Below are positions 17,949 to 26,098 of a stretch of 64,000 bases of DNA, in pieces (position 1 is the stretch's first letter; every line of letters starts with the position of its first letter). The position numbers were made by a program, and so were the translations under genes. This stretch comes from Shouchella tritolerans (GTDB lineage Bacteria > Bacillota > Bacilli > Bacillales > Bacillaceae_D): NCBI RefSeq assembly GCF_025770735.1, contig NZ_JAODPB010000001.1, forward strand, positions 62,001-126,000. The letters are read 5' to 3'. Below the pieces are notes generated by a model. The model did no database searches. It was not told the DNA's origin and was given only the letters and a program-made list of their open reading frames with translations.

Positions 17949-18980
17949 CTATGGAATCTCGATTTCAAATGGTTCAAACGTAATATTGTAAGGTTCGATG
18001 GCGACTTCTTCGTGAGTTTCCTCCATGTGTTCGTCAGTTTCCCCTATACGGTCTGGCGTGATGAGGACTGGGGTGACGATCACTTTTTGGACGGATGGAT
18101 CTAGCGGATCAAACATTTTCGCCCCTTCGATGGTCCAGACACCATCTTCAAACTGTCCATTAACACCGCCAGAATAAGAAGGAATCGTATTGCCATCTTG
18201 GTCAACAAGTTCAAACTCCAAATCGTATATAGGCAAGGAAAGGTCTGTTAATTCTCCTGCTTGAGAAGCGGAGAACGTTAAGCTTGTTGAAGATTGGCTT
18301 AAAGACAACGATTCGACGTGTAGTTCGATGCCTTCGGCTTGTTGGCTATTGTTAACGGCAATTTGATTGCTATCAAGCTGGTCTACTCTTTCTGAAAAAT
18401 AATACGTATCCCCGTTATCATTTTCTAAAATGAGACCGAGTTCAAATGAGTCAGAATCAACCTCTTTCGCCTCAAATTCATAAATGTGTTTTTGTTCATT
18501 GGCGCTGATTTGCTGCGTTTCTTTGCTTGCTGAAAATGCTGAAGAAGGCTTGTCGTTTATGACTGGTTGTAAGGTGAAATTGTAATCTTCTTCAGTAAGC
18601 GCTTCGTCAGATTGGACAGTAAATCCTACGGAGATACGAGTTTGGTCATACAAAAGCTCTTCTAATGTGACGGCTACTCCATTAATGGTCTGTGTTTCAT
18701 CTAATCCCTTTGTCAATCCTTGTTCACTTGCCTGGTTAAGTCGCTCGTCCCCTGAAACGCTAAAGACAGAGCCTATCACTGGAATCTGGGAAAGGCTATT
18801 GGCCAATGCAGGAGAAAAGTAAGCTGAGCCAAAAAGAAGCGCGACTGCAGCGGCTGAAGCGCCAAGGCTGTAAGCCCATGGTTTCCAACTTGTCTTTTTC
18901 GCTTTTTCTGCCTTCAGAATCCCTTGGCGAATAGCGTGCTCAACTTCTTGTTTGATCTGTTTATCAAATGATGGTTCCAT
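17949..18980 (-). CDS. Anti-sigma factor-like membrane protein, DUF4179 type
   Basis: A 343-residue protein with a short cytoplasmic N-terminus, one membrane helix (about residues 39-60, LGASAAAVALLFGSAYF) and a large extracellular part. The DUF4179 segment follows the helix (INGVAVTLEELLYDQTRISVGF), then a second beta-rich domain. Proteins of this shape sit next to ECF sigma factors and hold them at the membrane. The start at 18980 lies inside the end of the sigma gene (17-base overlap), with GAGGAG upstream, so the two are coupled. The signal it senses is unknown. Confidence 0.8.
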   Translation of the reverse strand: MEPSFDKQIKQEVEHAIRQGILKAEKAKKTSWKPWAYSLGASAAAVALLFGSAYFSPALANSLSQIPVIGSVFSVSGDERLNQASEQGLTKGLDETQTINGVAVTLEELLYDQTRISVGFTVQSDEALTEEDYNFTLQPVINDKPSSAFSASKETQQISANEQKHIYEFEAKEVDSDSFELGLILENDNGDTYYFSERVDQLDSNQIAVNNSQQAEGIELHVESLSLSQSSTSLTFSASQAGELTDLSLPIYDLEFELVDQDGNTIPSYSGGVNGQFEDGVWTIEGAKMFDPLDPSVQKVIVTPVLITPDRIGETDEHMEETHEEVAIEPYNITFEPFEIEIP

Positions 18981-19503
18981 GCAAACGTTCGCTCCTCTCA
19001 TAATAGGCTTTCAATCGTTTTCTCCCTCGAAGCAGGTAGGATTTGATTGTTGATTGTGGTTTTTTCATAATGCCGGCAATCTCTTTGATCGGGAGATCGT
19101 GGTAATAGTGCAGGATAATGGCCGACTGGTATTTTGGATCGAGATCGAGAATCCCGGCTGATAACGTTGAAGCATTTGCTGGTGCTTCTTGGTTGCCTTC
19201 TAACTTTTTAAATAGATCCGTGTCTTCAAAGGGGATCATTTTCTTTTGCTTTTGCAGCAGTTGATAGCATTCGCGAATGAGAATTTTTGTTACCCAAGTC
19301 ATAAAGTATTGGGGATGGTTCAATTTGTGAATCGATAAGTATGCTTTGCAGCTAGCCTCTTGAATGGCGTCAAGGGCATCATTATGTTGGTTGGTGTATT
19401 TCATTGCTGTATAGTAAAGCTTTTCATAATGAGCCATTAACAAAGATTCAAAAGCGGCTACATTGCCGCTAATGGCTTTTCTTGCGAGCTCTTCGTCCGT
19501 CAT
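18964..19503 (-). CDS. ECF-type RNA polymerase sigma factor
   Basis: A 179-residue sigma-70 family protein with region 2 (MKYTNQHNDALDAIQEASCKAYLSI, the DAIQE core) and region 4 (LPIKEIAGIMKKPQSTIKSYLLRGRKRL), and no region 1 or 3, the ECF architecture. The start at 19503 follows AAAGGAGG; a longer frame to 19548 would erase the promoter described next to it. It is coupled to the DUF4179 anti-sigma gene. It probably controls a cell-envelope stress set, beginning with its own operon. Confidence 0.9.
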   Translation of the reverse strand: MTDEELARKAISGNVAAFESLLMAHYEKLYYTAMKYTNQHNDALDAIQEASCKAYLSIHKLNHPQYFMTWVTKILIRECYQLLQKQKKMIPFEDTDLFKKLEGNQEAPANASTLSAGILDLDPKYQSAIILHYYHDLPIKEIAGIMKKPQSTIKSYLLRGRKRLKAYYERSERLHGTII

Positions 19504-19526
19504 AGGTTGTGCCTCCTTTCTACTAC

Positions 19527-19557
19527 TTAGAGGGCGTTTTGCGGTCAAAAGGTTGCA
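19527..19557 (-). promoter_or_regulatory. Autoregulatory ECF promoter
   Basis: On the minus strand TGCAACC (19551-19557) and CCCTCTAA (19527-19534) are 16 bases apart. The AAC-core -35 and TCTA-type -10 are the form used by Bacillus ECF sigma factors rather than sigma-A. It lies just upstream of the sigma gene's own ribosome site. Confidence 0.65.
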
Positions 19558-19621
19558 CTTTCAAGAAAATCTTGATTTAGAGCCAGAAATAAAGAGAGGG
19601 CCTACGACTTTTTAAACATAG

Positions 19622-19666
19622 AAAAAGCACCAAGTCCCGGGATTAGACTTCGACTTGGTGCTTTTT
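19622..19666 (-). terminator. Terminator of the GNAT gene
   Basis: A 15-bp stem (AAAAAGCACCAAGTC / GACTTGGTGCTTTTT) with a 15-base loop and T-runs on both sides sits just beyond the acetyltransferase stop. Confidence 0.85.
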
Positions 19667-19670
19667 CCTT

Positions 19671-20177
19671 TTAGTGATCAACGAGTGCTTTTTCCATAAT
19701 ATAGTCATCCATCACATAGCCATTGCCGATGTCGGCTATTTGTGTGCGAACTTTTTGAAAGCCTTTTTTCTCATAGACGGCAATGGAGTCATTATTATGG
19801 CGGTTTACCGTCAGCCAAATTTTTGTTAAACCGCGCTTTTGGCAGAGCGTTTCTAAAAATGCAAATGCTTGGCTGGCATACCCTTTTCCGCGGTGGCTTT
19901 TTTCAATGTAACATTTGCTGAGGAAGAGTTTCCCCTCTTCTTGTTTGGCGCCGATATAGCCGATGTTTTCGCCGTTTGCGGTAAGGAAGTAATACTCATA
20001 TCCTTCTTCCTCAATTTGTTTCGTTATGGCTTGGACCGATTGAAATTTGTCTAGCATATATGCAATTTGTTCGTTTGAAATAATGGTCACATAATGTTGT
20101 TTCCAAATGTCTGCTCCTAAACGTGCTAACTCGCCAATATCGTTGCTTGTTTTTACTTGTCTGATTTCCACTTTCAA
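19671..20177 (-). CDS. GNAT family N-acetyltransferase
   Basis: A 168-residue acetyltransferase. The acetyl-CoA loop is YIEKSHRGKGYASQAFAFL (motif A, R-G-K-G-Y-A), followed by WLTVNRHNNDSIAVYEKKGF (motif B). The substrate, a small amine or protein N-terminus, cannot be read. The start is either TTG at 20177 or GTG at 20171; AAAGGA fits the GTG better. It is a single-gene unit bounded by terminators on both sides. Confidence 0.88.
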   Translation of the reverse strand: MKVEIRQVKTSNDIGELARLGADIWKQHYVTIISNEQIAYMLDKFQSVQAITKQIEEEGYEYYFLTANGENIGYIGAKQEEGKLFLSKCYIEKSHRGKGYASQAFAFLETLCQKRGLTKIWLTVNRHNNDSIAVYEKKGFQKVRTQIADIGNGYVMDDYIMEKALVDH

Positions 20178-20255
20178 CCATCCTTTACGGGGTTATGCTT
20201 GCATAGAGCTATATTACCTGATCCTTTCTTAATTTGAAATAGACTTGTTTTGCCA

Positions 20256-20290
20256 AAAAAAGCCCAGCGACATGATTAAATCGCTGAGCC
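20256..20290 (-). terminator. Terminator of the chemoreceptor gene
   Basis: GCTCAGCGA and TCGCTGGGC (minus strand) form a stem with one mismatch and a ten-base loop, followed by a seven-base T-run. Confidence 0.8.
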
Positions 20291-20296
20291 GTTTTT

Positions 20297-22306
20297 TTAT
20301 TGATGCTTGTCTGCAATGTCAAACTGTTGCACTAACCCTTGCAGCTCTTCTGCGAATTGGGTTAAGTTTTCTACAGAAGCCGCGATTTCTTCCATCGAAG
20401 CTAGCTGTTCTTCGGTAAAGGCTGAAATGTTTTGGACGCTGGCGGACGACGTCTCTGAGATGGAAGCGAGGTCGTCAAACGTGGCGACGAATGTTTCGCT
20501 TCCTTGGCCAATGCTGTTAATTAAGCTTGCGACTTCATGGACTTCCGCGGCCACGTTATCGACGAAACGTTTAATGTTGTGGAACGATTCGCCAGCAACA
20601 TTGACGACTTCAATGCCTTTTTCCACTTGTTCTTTGCTTGTTTCCATTTGTGCGACCGTTAGTTGGGCATCTTCTTGTGTTAATTGGATCATTTCACTAA
20701 TTTCAACCGTAGCGGCGGCTGACTGGTCTGCCAGTTTTTTAACTTCGTTAGCGACGACGGAAAAGCCGCGGCCATCTTCGCCAGCGCGGGCAGCTTCGAT
20801 AGCGGCATTGAGCGCAAGCAAATTGGTTTGGTCAGCAATGTTTTTGATCGTATCGGCCACTTTGTTAATTTCGATTGAACGTTGTCCGAGCCCCTCTACT
20901 TTTTGTGATAAGTTTCCTACGGTTTCCTTAATCTGAGTCATTTGTGCAATACTTGTGTTGATCGCTTTGTTGCCGTTTTCTACGAACTGGGCAGCCTCTT
21001 GGGCTGTTTGTTGAACACCGTCTGTTTTTTCGACTGCTTCGTTGATGGAACCAGCCATTTTTTTCGCAACTGCTGCACTCTCATTTACGCTTACAGCCTG
21101 TTTGTCGACGCCGGTGGCTACTTCCTGCATCGAGTTGGCAATTTGTTCGGTTGCACGGGTGTTTTCTCCAGAGATGGCCGTGACTTCTTCGGCGGAAGCA
21201 GACAATTGGTGGGATTTGTCTTGAATATGAGCAATCATGGTTGCAAGGGCGTTGCGCATTTTTTCAAATGACTTGCCTAATCTGCCGATTTCATCGTTTT
21301 GATTTTTGTCCACTTTAAATGTGACGGCCAAGTCCCCTTCACTCATTTTCTCGGCTGCTGTCGTCAGCCTGTGGATAGGAGATACAATCGACCGTGTCAA
21401 AATATAAACAAGCACGGCCCCGCCTAGTAAGGAAAGAAAAATGACTAGTAAAGTCGTATTTAAGATCGGCGCTACTGCACGCTCAATCTCTGTTTCGTAC
21501 ATGGCGGAGACAATTTTCCAGCCTGTACGGTCATTCGTTGTATAATGAAGTTTGAGGTTTTCATCATCTGTTTCCGACTGGTAATCTAGTTCGCCTTCTT
21601 CCGAGTCTTGCAGCTGTAAGAAAAACTCACTCGCCTCGCTGCCTAACTCTTCATGTGGGTGGGAAACATAAGCGTTATTCTGGTCAATAATAAACACGTA
21701 TCCTTTTTCGCCGATGGAGACAGTCGATAACAAATTGGTTATCGCGTCCAACTGCAAATTAAGGGCCGCTACGCCTTGTTCATCTGCCGTTGTTTTGGCG
21801 ATTGTAACAACTGGTTTATTAGATGAATTGGAAATGTATGGGTCTGTAATAACTGTTTCCCCCGTTTGGTCCATTGCTTGCTGGTACCAAGGGCGTTCTC
21901 TCGGATCATAATCAGGAGGGTTCTGAAACGATGTCGGCTCGTTCATAAAGGTTCCCGCCGTTGTCCCTACATATGTTTGTTCCACATGGTTTCTTGTTTC
22001 TTGGAACGTGTGCAACAAGGTGCGTTGCGCCTCAGTCTCTTCTTCTAAGAACTCTTCGGCATCGCTTGCAAGGGCCATGTATTCAATATTTTCCATTTGC
22101 CCTTCTATAAATAAGTCGATTGTGCGGTCAATAATTTGTAAGCTTTCCCCATTTGCTTCACTCATACTCGAAATGATGTTGCCCTTTGCACTTTGGTAAG
22201 AGCTTATGCCGATAACAGTACTTGGAATGGCTAGCACAACGGCGAAAGCTGTAATGAGCTTTGCTTTTAAAGGCCAATGCTTAAGCGTCGTCCATTTGTT
22301 TTTCAC
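20297..22306 (-). CDS. Methyl-accepting chemotaxis protein with dCache sensor
   Basis: A 669-residue membrane chemoreceptor that signals through CheA/CheW to the flagellar motor. Two membrane helices (about 15-37 and 283-303) flank an extracellular dCache-type ligand domain with [16 protein letters not shown], the typical Cache YxxRxWY region. Then come a HAMP domain ([23 protein letters not shown]) and the long signalling coiled coil with the invariant tip [20 protein letters not shown]. The GTG start follows AGAGGGGAG. It resembles B. subtilis McpA/B/C and TlpA in size and layout; the ligand is unknown. A sigma-D promoter lies upstream. Confidence 0.95.
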   Translation of the reverse strand: MKNKWTTLKHWPLKAKLITAFAVVLAIPSTVIGISSYQSAKGNIISSMSEANGESLQIIDRTIDLFIEGQMENIEYMALASDAEEFLEEETEAQRTLLHTFQETRNHVEQTYVGTTAGTFMNEPTSFQNPPDYDPRERPWYQQAMDQTGETVITDPYISNSSNKPVVTIAKTTADEQGVAALNLQLDAITNLLSTVSIGEKGYVFIIDQNNAYVSHPHEELGSEASEFFLQLQDSEEGELDYQSETDDENLKLHYTTNDRTGWKIVSAMYETEIERAVAPILNTTLLVIFLSLLGGAVLVYILTRSIVSPIHRLTTAAEKMSEGDLAVTFKVDKNQNDEIGRLGKSFEKMRNALATMIAHIQDKSHQLSASAEEVTAISGENTRATEQIANSMQEVATGVDKQAVSVNESAAVAKKMAGSINEAVEKTDGVQQTAQEAAQFVENGNKAINTSIAQMTQIKETVGNLSQKVEGLGQRSIEINKVADTIKNIADQTNLLALNAAIEAARAGEDGRGFSVVANEVKKLADQSAAATVEISEMIQLTQEDAQLTVAQMETSKEQVEKGIEVVNVAGESFHNIKRFVDNVAAEVHEVASLINSIGQGSETFVATFDDLASISETSSASVQNISAFTEEQLASMEEIAASVENLTQFAEELQGLVQQFDIADKHQ

Positions 22307-22360
22307 GTTTTTGCTCCCCTCTATCGTTATCCTCTTACGTTTAAAAATTCAACACTGTTA

Positions 22361-22387
22361 TTATCGTCATTTGACTCAAATCTTTTA
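22361..22387 (-). promoter_or_regulatory. Sigma-D (motility) promoter of the chemoreceptor
   Basis: On the minus strand TAAA (22384-22387), 15 bases, GACGATAA (22361-22368), against the Bacillus sigma-D consensus TAAA-N15-GCCGATAA (one mismatch). It places the receptor in the flagellar/chemotaxis regulon. Confidence 0.75.
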
Positions 22388-22613
22388 AGGATTGGAGTGG
22401 TTGCAAATCGAAACAGCAAACCAATTTAGCCTGTCTATAGCAAATAATAGGAAACATTTTTTTCTCTATAGCATGGCTACAGGGTTGCTTTATTTATAAG
22501 AATGGGAGAGACGGGGTTATAACAAAACTAGGCTAAAATTAGAAGGATGGGAGTCTTTTTGGTGTTGGTGACATATTGCCAGGAGGGGAAGTGGCGCCTT
22601 CCTCTTTTAGATA

Positions 22614-22647
22614 CAAAAACTCCCCTAAGATAAACACTTAAGGGGAG
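22614..22647 (-). terminator. Terminator of the Ldh-family gene
   Basis: CTCCCCTTAAG and CTTAGGGGAG on the minus strand pair with one bulge and are followed by TTTTTG. It lies 11 bases after the stop codon. Confidence 0.8.
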
Positions 22648-22657
22648 ACAAGAATCG

Positions 22658-23698
22658 TTAAGAGTCTAGGCTTCTTTTTGTATTCATTTGCCGGCTTTCA
22701 ATAAATGTCCAAACGTCTTCAGGCAAAGGAATCCCTTCTTTTAGCCTAGTTTCATAGGTGTTTGCTTCTGGATCACCAGGGGCAAGCACTTGTGAGAATC
22801 CATCGGCTGGCGGCACTTGGCGAAGTTCACTCACCATTTGGTCGATTTGTGTGGAGAAAGGAACGGCAGGGGCAAATGCTTCCGCGTCAATCGCAATAAA
22901 GAAATGGCCTAAACGCCGGTACTGGTCGTAATCGCCATACATTTTTGTGACGTGGGGGCCAAACGCCGAGGCAGTCAATAACGCGGAAAAAACTTCAACG
23001 ACCATGGCGAGTCCATACCCTTTTGCGCCGCCAAATGGCAATAAATGTGCGACTTCATTCGGATTGGTTGTCGTTTTTCCCTCTTTATCAACGCCCCAGT
23101 TCGCGGGAATAGGGTTTCCACTAGCCTGTGCATTTAAAATTTTGCCGAGTGCGGCTTCGCTTGTTGCAAAGTCTAAAATAACTGGCTTTTCAGCTTCAGC
23201 AGGGAAACTAAAAGCCATCGGGTTGGTGCCAAAGAAGGGCGCTTTTCCTCCAAACGGGACAACGGCTTTGTCGGTTTGCGACATGGCGATCCCAATGACG
23301 TTGCTGTGGGCGGCTTGTTGGACAAAGTAAGACAATGCCCCGCAGTGGCTGCTGTTTTGTACAGCAACAGCGCCAATACCATTGTTTTTCGCTAGTTGGA
23401 TGGCATGATCCATTGCCTTTTTAGAAGCTGGGTGCCCAAGCCCATGATCGGCGTCATAAACGGCTGTTGACGGAGTCGTTTGCTTGATCGTTGGCTGTGG
23501 ATCGGTCTTTAAGCCGCCAGCGGCAATTCGTTTTAAATAGTGTTCGACACGCATAACACCGTGTGAATCGACACCACGCAAATTTGCATGGACAAGGACC
23601 TCAGCAGCAATATTGGCATCCTCCGCCGCGACATTGGCGTTGATAAAGGCGTTGGCTACCGCATGTTGCAACTGTTCGGCGTGAATACGAATGGCCAT
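22658..23698 (-). CDS. Ldh-family (malate/L-lactate/ureidoglycolate-type) NAD(P) dehydrogenase
   Basis: A 346-residue member of the LDH2/MDH2 family, which oxidises 2-hydroxyacids (malate, lactate, sulfolactate, ureidoglycolate) or reduces cyclic imines. Typical segments are ANLRGVDSHGVMRVEHYL near the N-terminus, the catalytic-region HCGALSYFVQQAA, GGKAPFFGTNPMAFSFP and LPFGGAKGYGLAMVVEV. TAAGGAGGAG precedes the ATG. It is divergent from the GntR regulator and the second TRAP operon and shares their operator, so it probably oxidises the acid that this TRAP system imports. The exact substrate is unknown. Confidence 0.88.
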   Translation of the reverse strand: MAIRIHAEQLQHAVANAFINANVAAEDANIAAEVLVHANLRGVDSHGVMRVEHYLKRIAAGGLKTDPQPTIKQTTPSTAVYDADHGLGHPASKKAMDHAIQLAKNNGIGAVAVQNSSHCGALSYFVQQAAHSNVIGIAMSQTDKAVVPFGGKAPFFGTNPMAFSFPAEAEKPVILDFATSEAALGKILNAQASGNPIPANWGVDKEGKTTTNPNEVAHLLPFGGAKGYGLAMVVEVFSALLTASAFGPHVTKMYGDYDQYRRLGHFFIAIDAEAFAPAVPFSTQIDQMVSELRQVPPADGFSQVLAPGDPEANTYETRLKEGIPLPEDVWTFIESRQMNTKRSLDS

Positions 23699-23714
23699 AA
23701 AAACTCCTCCTTAA

Positions 23715-23728
23715 TGAAAGCGTTTTAG
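23715..23728. promoter_or_regulatory. cre-like CcpA site
   Basis: TGAAAGCGTTTTAG matches 12 of 14 positions of a perfect cre element; the last two conserved positions differ. It lies in the 5' region of the Ldh-family gene, which would fit carbon catabolite repression. Confidence 0.4.
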
Positions 23729-23741
23729 TTTCCGCTCATTT

Positions 23742-23777
23742 CATACTACCATATTTGCATGGTAGTATGGTAGTATG
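23742..23777. promoter_or_regulatory. Palindromic operator between the dehydrogenase and the gntR-TRAP operon
   Basis: A perfect 11-bp inverted repeat (CATACTACCAT, six bases, ATGGTAGTATG) is followed directly by a third half-site GTAGTATG (23770-23777). It lies between divergent transcripts beside a FadR-type GntR gene, the classic place for its operator. Confidence 0.75.
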
Positions 23778-23807
23778 TTAGTTGAAGAACGAAGAGGAGG
23801 TGAATCC

Positions 23808-24488
23808 ATGGATCGATTTGTCAGAAAACGGTATTCGACAACCGATTTTGTCTATGAAACGATTAAAGAGCAAATCATGACGCTTGTTCTTCCTCCAGGG
23901 TCCTCGATTTCAGAAAAGGACATAGCTGAAGAGCTGGAAGTAAGCCGGACGCCTGTGCGTGAATCGTTTTTAAGACTATCGGAAGACGATTTGCTTGATA
24001 TTCGCCCACAACGTGGTTCGTTTGTGACAAAAATTGATCTTTCCCATGTAGAGGATGCCCGTTTTCTCCGGGAACATATGGAAGTGGCTACGATTCGGTT
24101 AGCCTGTGAAACAATGACTGAAAAAGCATTATTTTTATTAGAAGAGAACGTCGTTAAACAGAAAAAGGCAAAAGAGCGCGAAGATGAAGAAGAACTGTTT
24201 GCATTAGACCGTGACTTTCATCGTCTCATTTCAGAAGGCGCGGGGAAATTGCGGATTTGGGAAGTCGTGCAAAAAATGAACACGCACTTAAATAGAGCGT
24301 TGAAGCTAAGCATCCATTCAAAACTAAATTGGAACTTATTGATCCAGCACCATGAGGGAATGGTTGAAGCGATACGCGTGAAACAAGCTGATGAGGCCGA
24401 AGCGCTCGTCCGCAATCATCTAAAATTAATTACGTATGACCAATACGAGCTAAAGCAAGCCTATCCAACTTATTTTGAAGGCGAATGA
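23808..24488 (+). CDS. GntR family transcriptional regulator, FadR subfamily
   Basis: A 226-residue regulator with an N-terminal winged helix (YETIKEQIMTLVLPPGSSIS, then DIAEELEVSRTPVRESFLRL) and an all-helical FCD-type C-terminal effector domain in which Asp/His residues usually hold a metal and an acid ligand (DRDFHRLISEGAG). The start at 23808 follows AGAGGAGGTG; an upstream in-frame ATG at 23775 lies inside the operator. It heads the TRAP operon and faces the dehydrogenase gene, so it probably senses the transported acid. Confidence 0.9.
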   Translation: MDRFVRKRYSTTDFVYETIKEQIMTLVLPPGSSISEKDIAEELEVSRTPVRESFLRLSEDDLLDIRPQRGSFVTKIDLSHVEDARFLREHMEVATIRLACETMTEKALFLLEENVVKQKKAKEREDEEELFALDRDFHRLISEGAGKLRIWEVVQKMNTHLNRALKLSIHSKLNWNLLIQHHEGMVEAIRVKQADEAEALVRNHLKLITYDQYELKQAYPTYFEGE

Positions 24489-24611
24489 CGTATGAACAAA
24501 CGTGGATTCCGCTTGTGCTTGTTCGGTCTTTGAAAAAGGAAGAGGCCGAGCAAGTCGGCAATGCAATTAGTAGGAATGTCTGTTCAACTAGAGTAATGAG
24601 GAGGGACAACG

Positions 24612-25622
24612 ATGAAAAAAACAGTCGGCGTTCTTTTTGCAGCCTTGGCACTAGCCTTAAGCGGATGCACAACGACAGCAGTTAGCGGGGACGAAGGAGA
24701 AGTCACACGCTGGAAAATGACGCATGTATCTGACTCAAGCCATTTATGGCATAAGACCGCTGAGGAGTTTGCCAGGCTTGTCGAAGAAAAAACAAATGGA
24801 AATGTCATCATTGATATTTATCCGAATAGTCAGTTGGGCAATGAAGTCGACAACATCAATTCTATCCGCTTTGGAGCGACCGATTTGACGATTACCGGCG
24901 AGACATTGGAAGTGTGGACGCCAAACGCTATTTTGTTAGCGGTTCCATATGCATTTGAAGACCAAGACCATATGGAGCGTGTAATTGAGGGAGAGATAGG
25001 CGGAAAGATTGAACAAGATATTCAGGAAGACGTCGGTTTAACGCCATTGTTTTATATGCAACGGGCGCCGCGGAACTTGACGTCTAATTACCCAATTTCG
25101 ACTCCGGAAGAGTTGCGTGGATTTAGCATGCGTGTGCCAAACGTGCCGCTGTTCCTTGACGCTTGGGCTGAGGCTGGGGCAAGCCCGCAAGTGATTAGTT
25201 TGAATGAAGTCTTTACTGGCTTGCAGCAAGGCGTGATTGAAGGCCAAGAAAATCCAAATGATTTAATTGACAGCAATGGCTTTTATGAAGTCCAACAATA
25301 TTTAAACTTGACGGAGCATGTCCGCTCATGGATATACGTTGTAGTCGGTACCGAACAATTGAAAGCGTTGCCAGAAGGTGAGCAGGCCGCTGTATTGGAA
25401 GCAGCAGAGGAAGCAGAGGCATACGCGCAAAGCTTACTGGAGGAAGAAACGGAATTAGTCTTGGAGCGCCTGTTATCACGGGGGATGACATTGAATGAAG
25501 ACGTCGATCAAGAAGCATTCCGCGAGGCGATGTTGCCTGCTTTAAAGCAAAACTTAGGAAAAGAACAGTATGAGCTTTATCTGCAAATGGTAGCAGAGGG
25601 AGAGGAAGGAGGCAGCGAATGA
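24612..25622 (+). CDS. TRAP transporter solute-binding lipoprotein, DctP type
   Basis: A 336-residue complete binding protein. A lipobox LALSGC places the lipid anchor at Cys19. The mature domain shows the DctP pattern SHLWHKTAEEFARLVEEKT, IYPNSQLGNEVDNINSI, then RAPRNLTSNYPISTPEEL and MRVPN, with the Arg that usually contacts the ligand carboxylate. It is preceded by AGGAGGG and by the gntR gene, and overlaps dctQ by four bases. It is a paralogue of the partial protein at the window start. Confidence 0.95.
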   Translation: MKKTVGVLFAALALALSGCTTTAVSGDEGEVTRWKMTHVSDSSHLWHKTAEEFARLVEEKTNGNVIIDIYPNSQLGNEVDNINSIRFGATDLTITGETLEVWTPNAILLAVPYAFEDQDHMERVIEGEIGGKIEQDIQEDVGLTPLFYMQRAPRNLTSNYPISTPEELRGFSMRVPNVPLFLDAWAEAGASPQVISLNEVFTGLQQGVIEGQENPNDLIDSNGFYEVQQYLNLTEHVRSWIYVVVGTEQLKALPEGEQAAVLEAAEEAEAYAQSLLEEETELVLERLLSRGMTLNEDVDQEAFREAMLPALKQNLGKEQYELYLQMVAEGEEGGSE

Positions 25623-26098
25623 AGGCAATTTCGATTCTTGATAAGCTATTGGCTTGGGCAACCTTATTGTTATTTACAGCCCTTCTTGCTGTAGTGGTGA
25701 TCCAAATTATGGGCCGTTACCTTCCATACAACGCCATTTGGACAGAGGAATTATCGCGGTACTTGTTTGTTTACGCCATTACGACAGCCGCTCCATTAGC
25801 GTTGCGCAAAAACGAATTTATCCGTGTTGATGTGGTGTTAGCGCCATTAAAAGAAAAGACAAAACGCCTTTATGAAAGCATTATTTTAGGGCTTGTCTTT
25901 GCTTTTAGTGTCGTTTTGTTTGTTGAGGGAATCCGGTTTTACAAGCTCGGCCTTGACTTTATTACACCAACGATCGGTTTTAAAATGAGCTATGTTTATG
26001 CGGCTGTCCCTTTATTGGCGTTTTTAATCATGGTGTATTCGCTTGTTTCGATTATTGACCGGACGAAGCCGTTGGAAAAGGGGGGGAATGAAGAATGA
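25619..26098 (+). CDS. TRAP transporter small permease subunit, DctQ type
   Basis: A 159-residue four-helix membrane protein with the family motif IWTEELSRYLFVYAI (about residues 39-54). Start and end overlap the neighbouring genes (ATGA on both sides), giving a tightly coupled P-Q-M set. It resembles the DctQ at 547-1053, as expected of paralogous systems. Confidence 0.93.
   Translation: MKAISILDKLLAWATLLLFTALLAVVVIQIMGRYLPYNAIWTEELSRYLFVYAITTAAPLALRKNEFIRVDVVLAPLKEKTKRLYESIILGLVFAFSVVLFVEGIRFYKLGLDFITPTIGFKMSYVYAAVPLLAFLIMVYSLVSIIDRTKPLEKGGNEE

Noticed and set aside
24485-24685. A 66-codon frame starting with an ATGA overlap at the gntR stop and running into the TRAP binding-protein gene.
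   Set aside because: It has no ribosome site of its own, its second half lies in another frame of the lipoprotein gene, and no family is recognisable.
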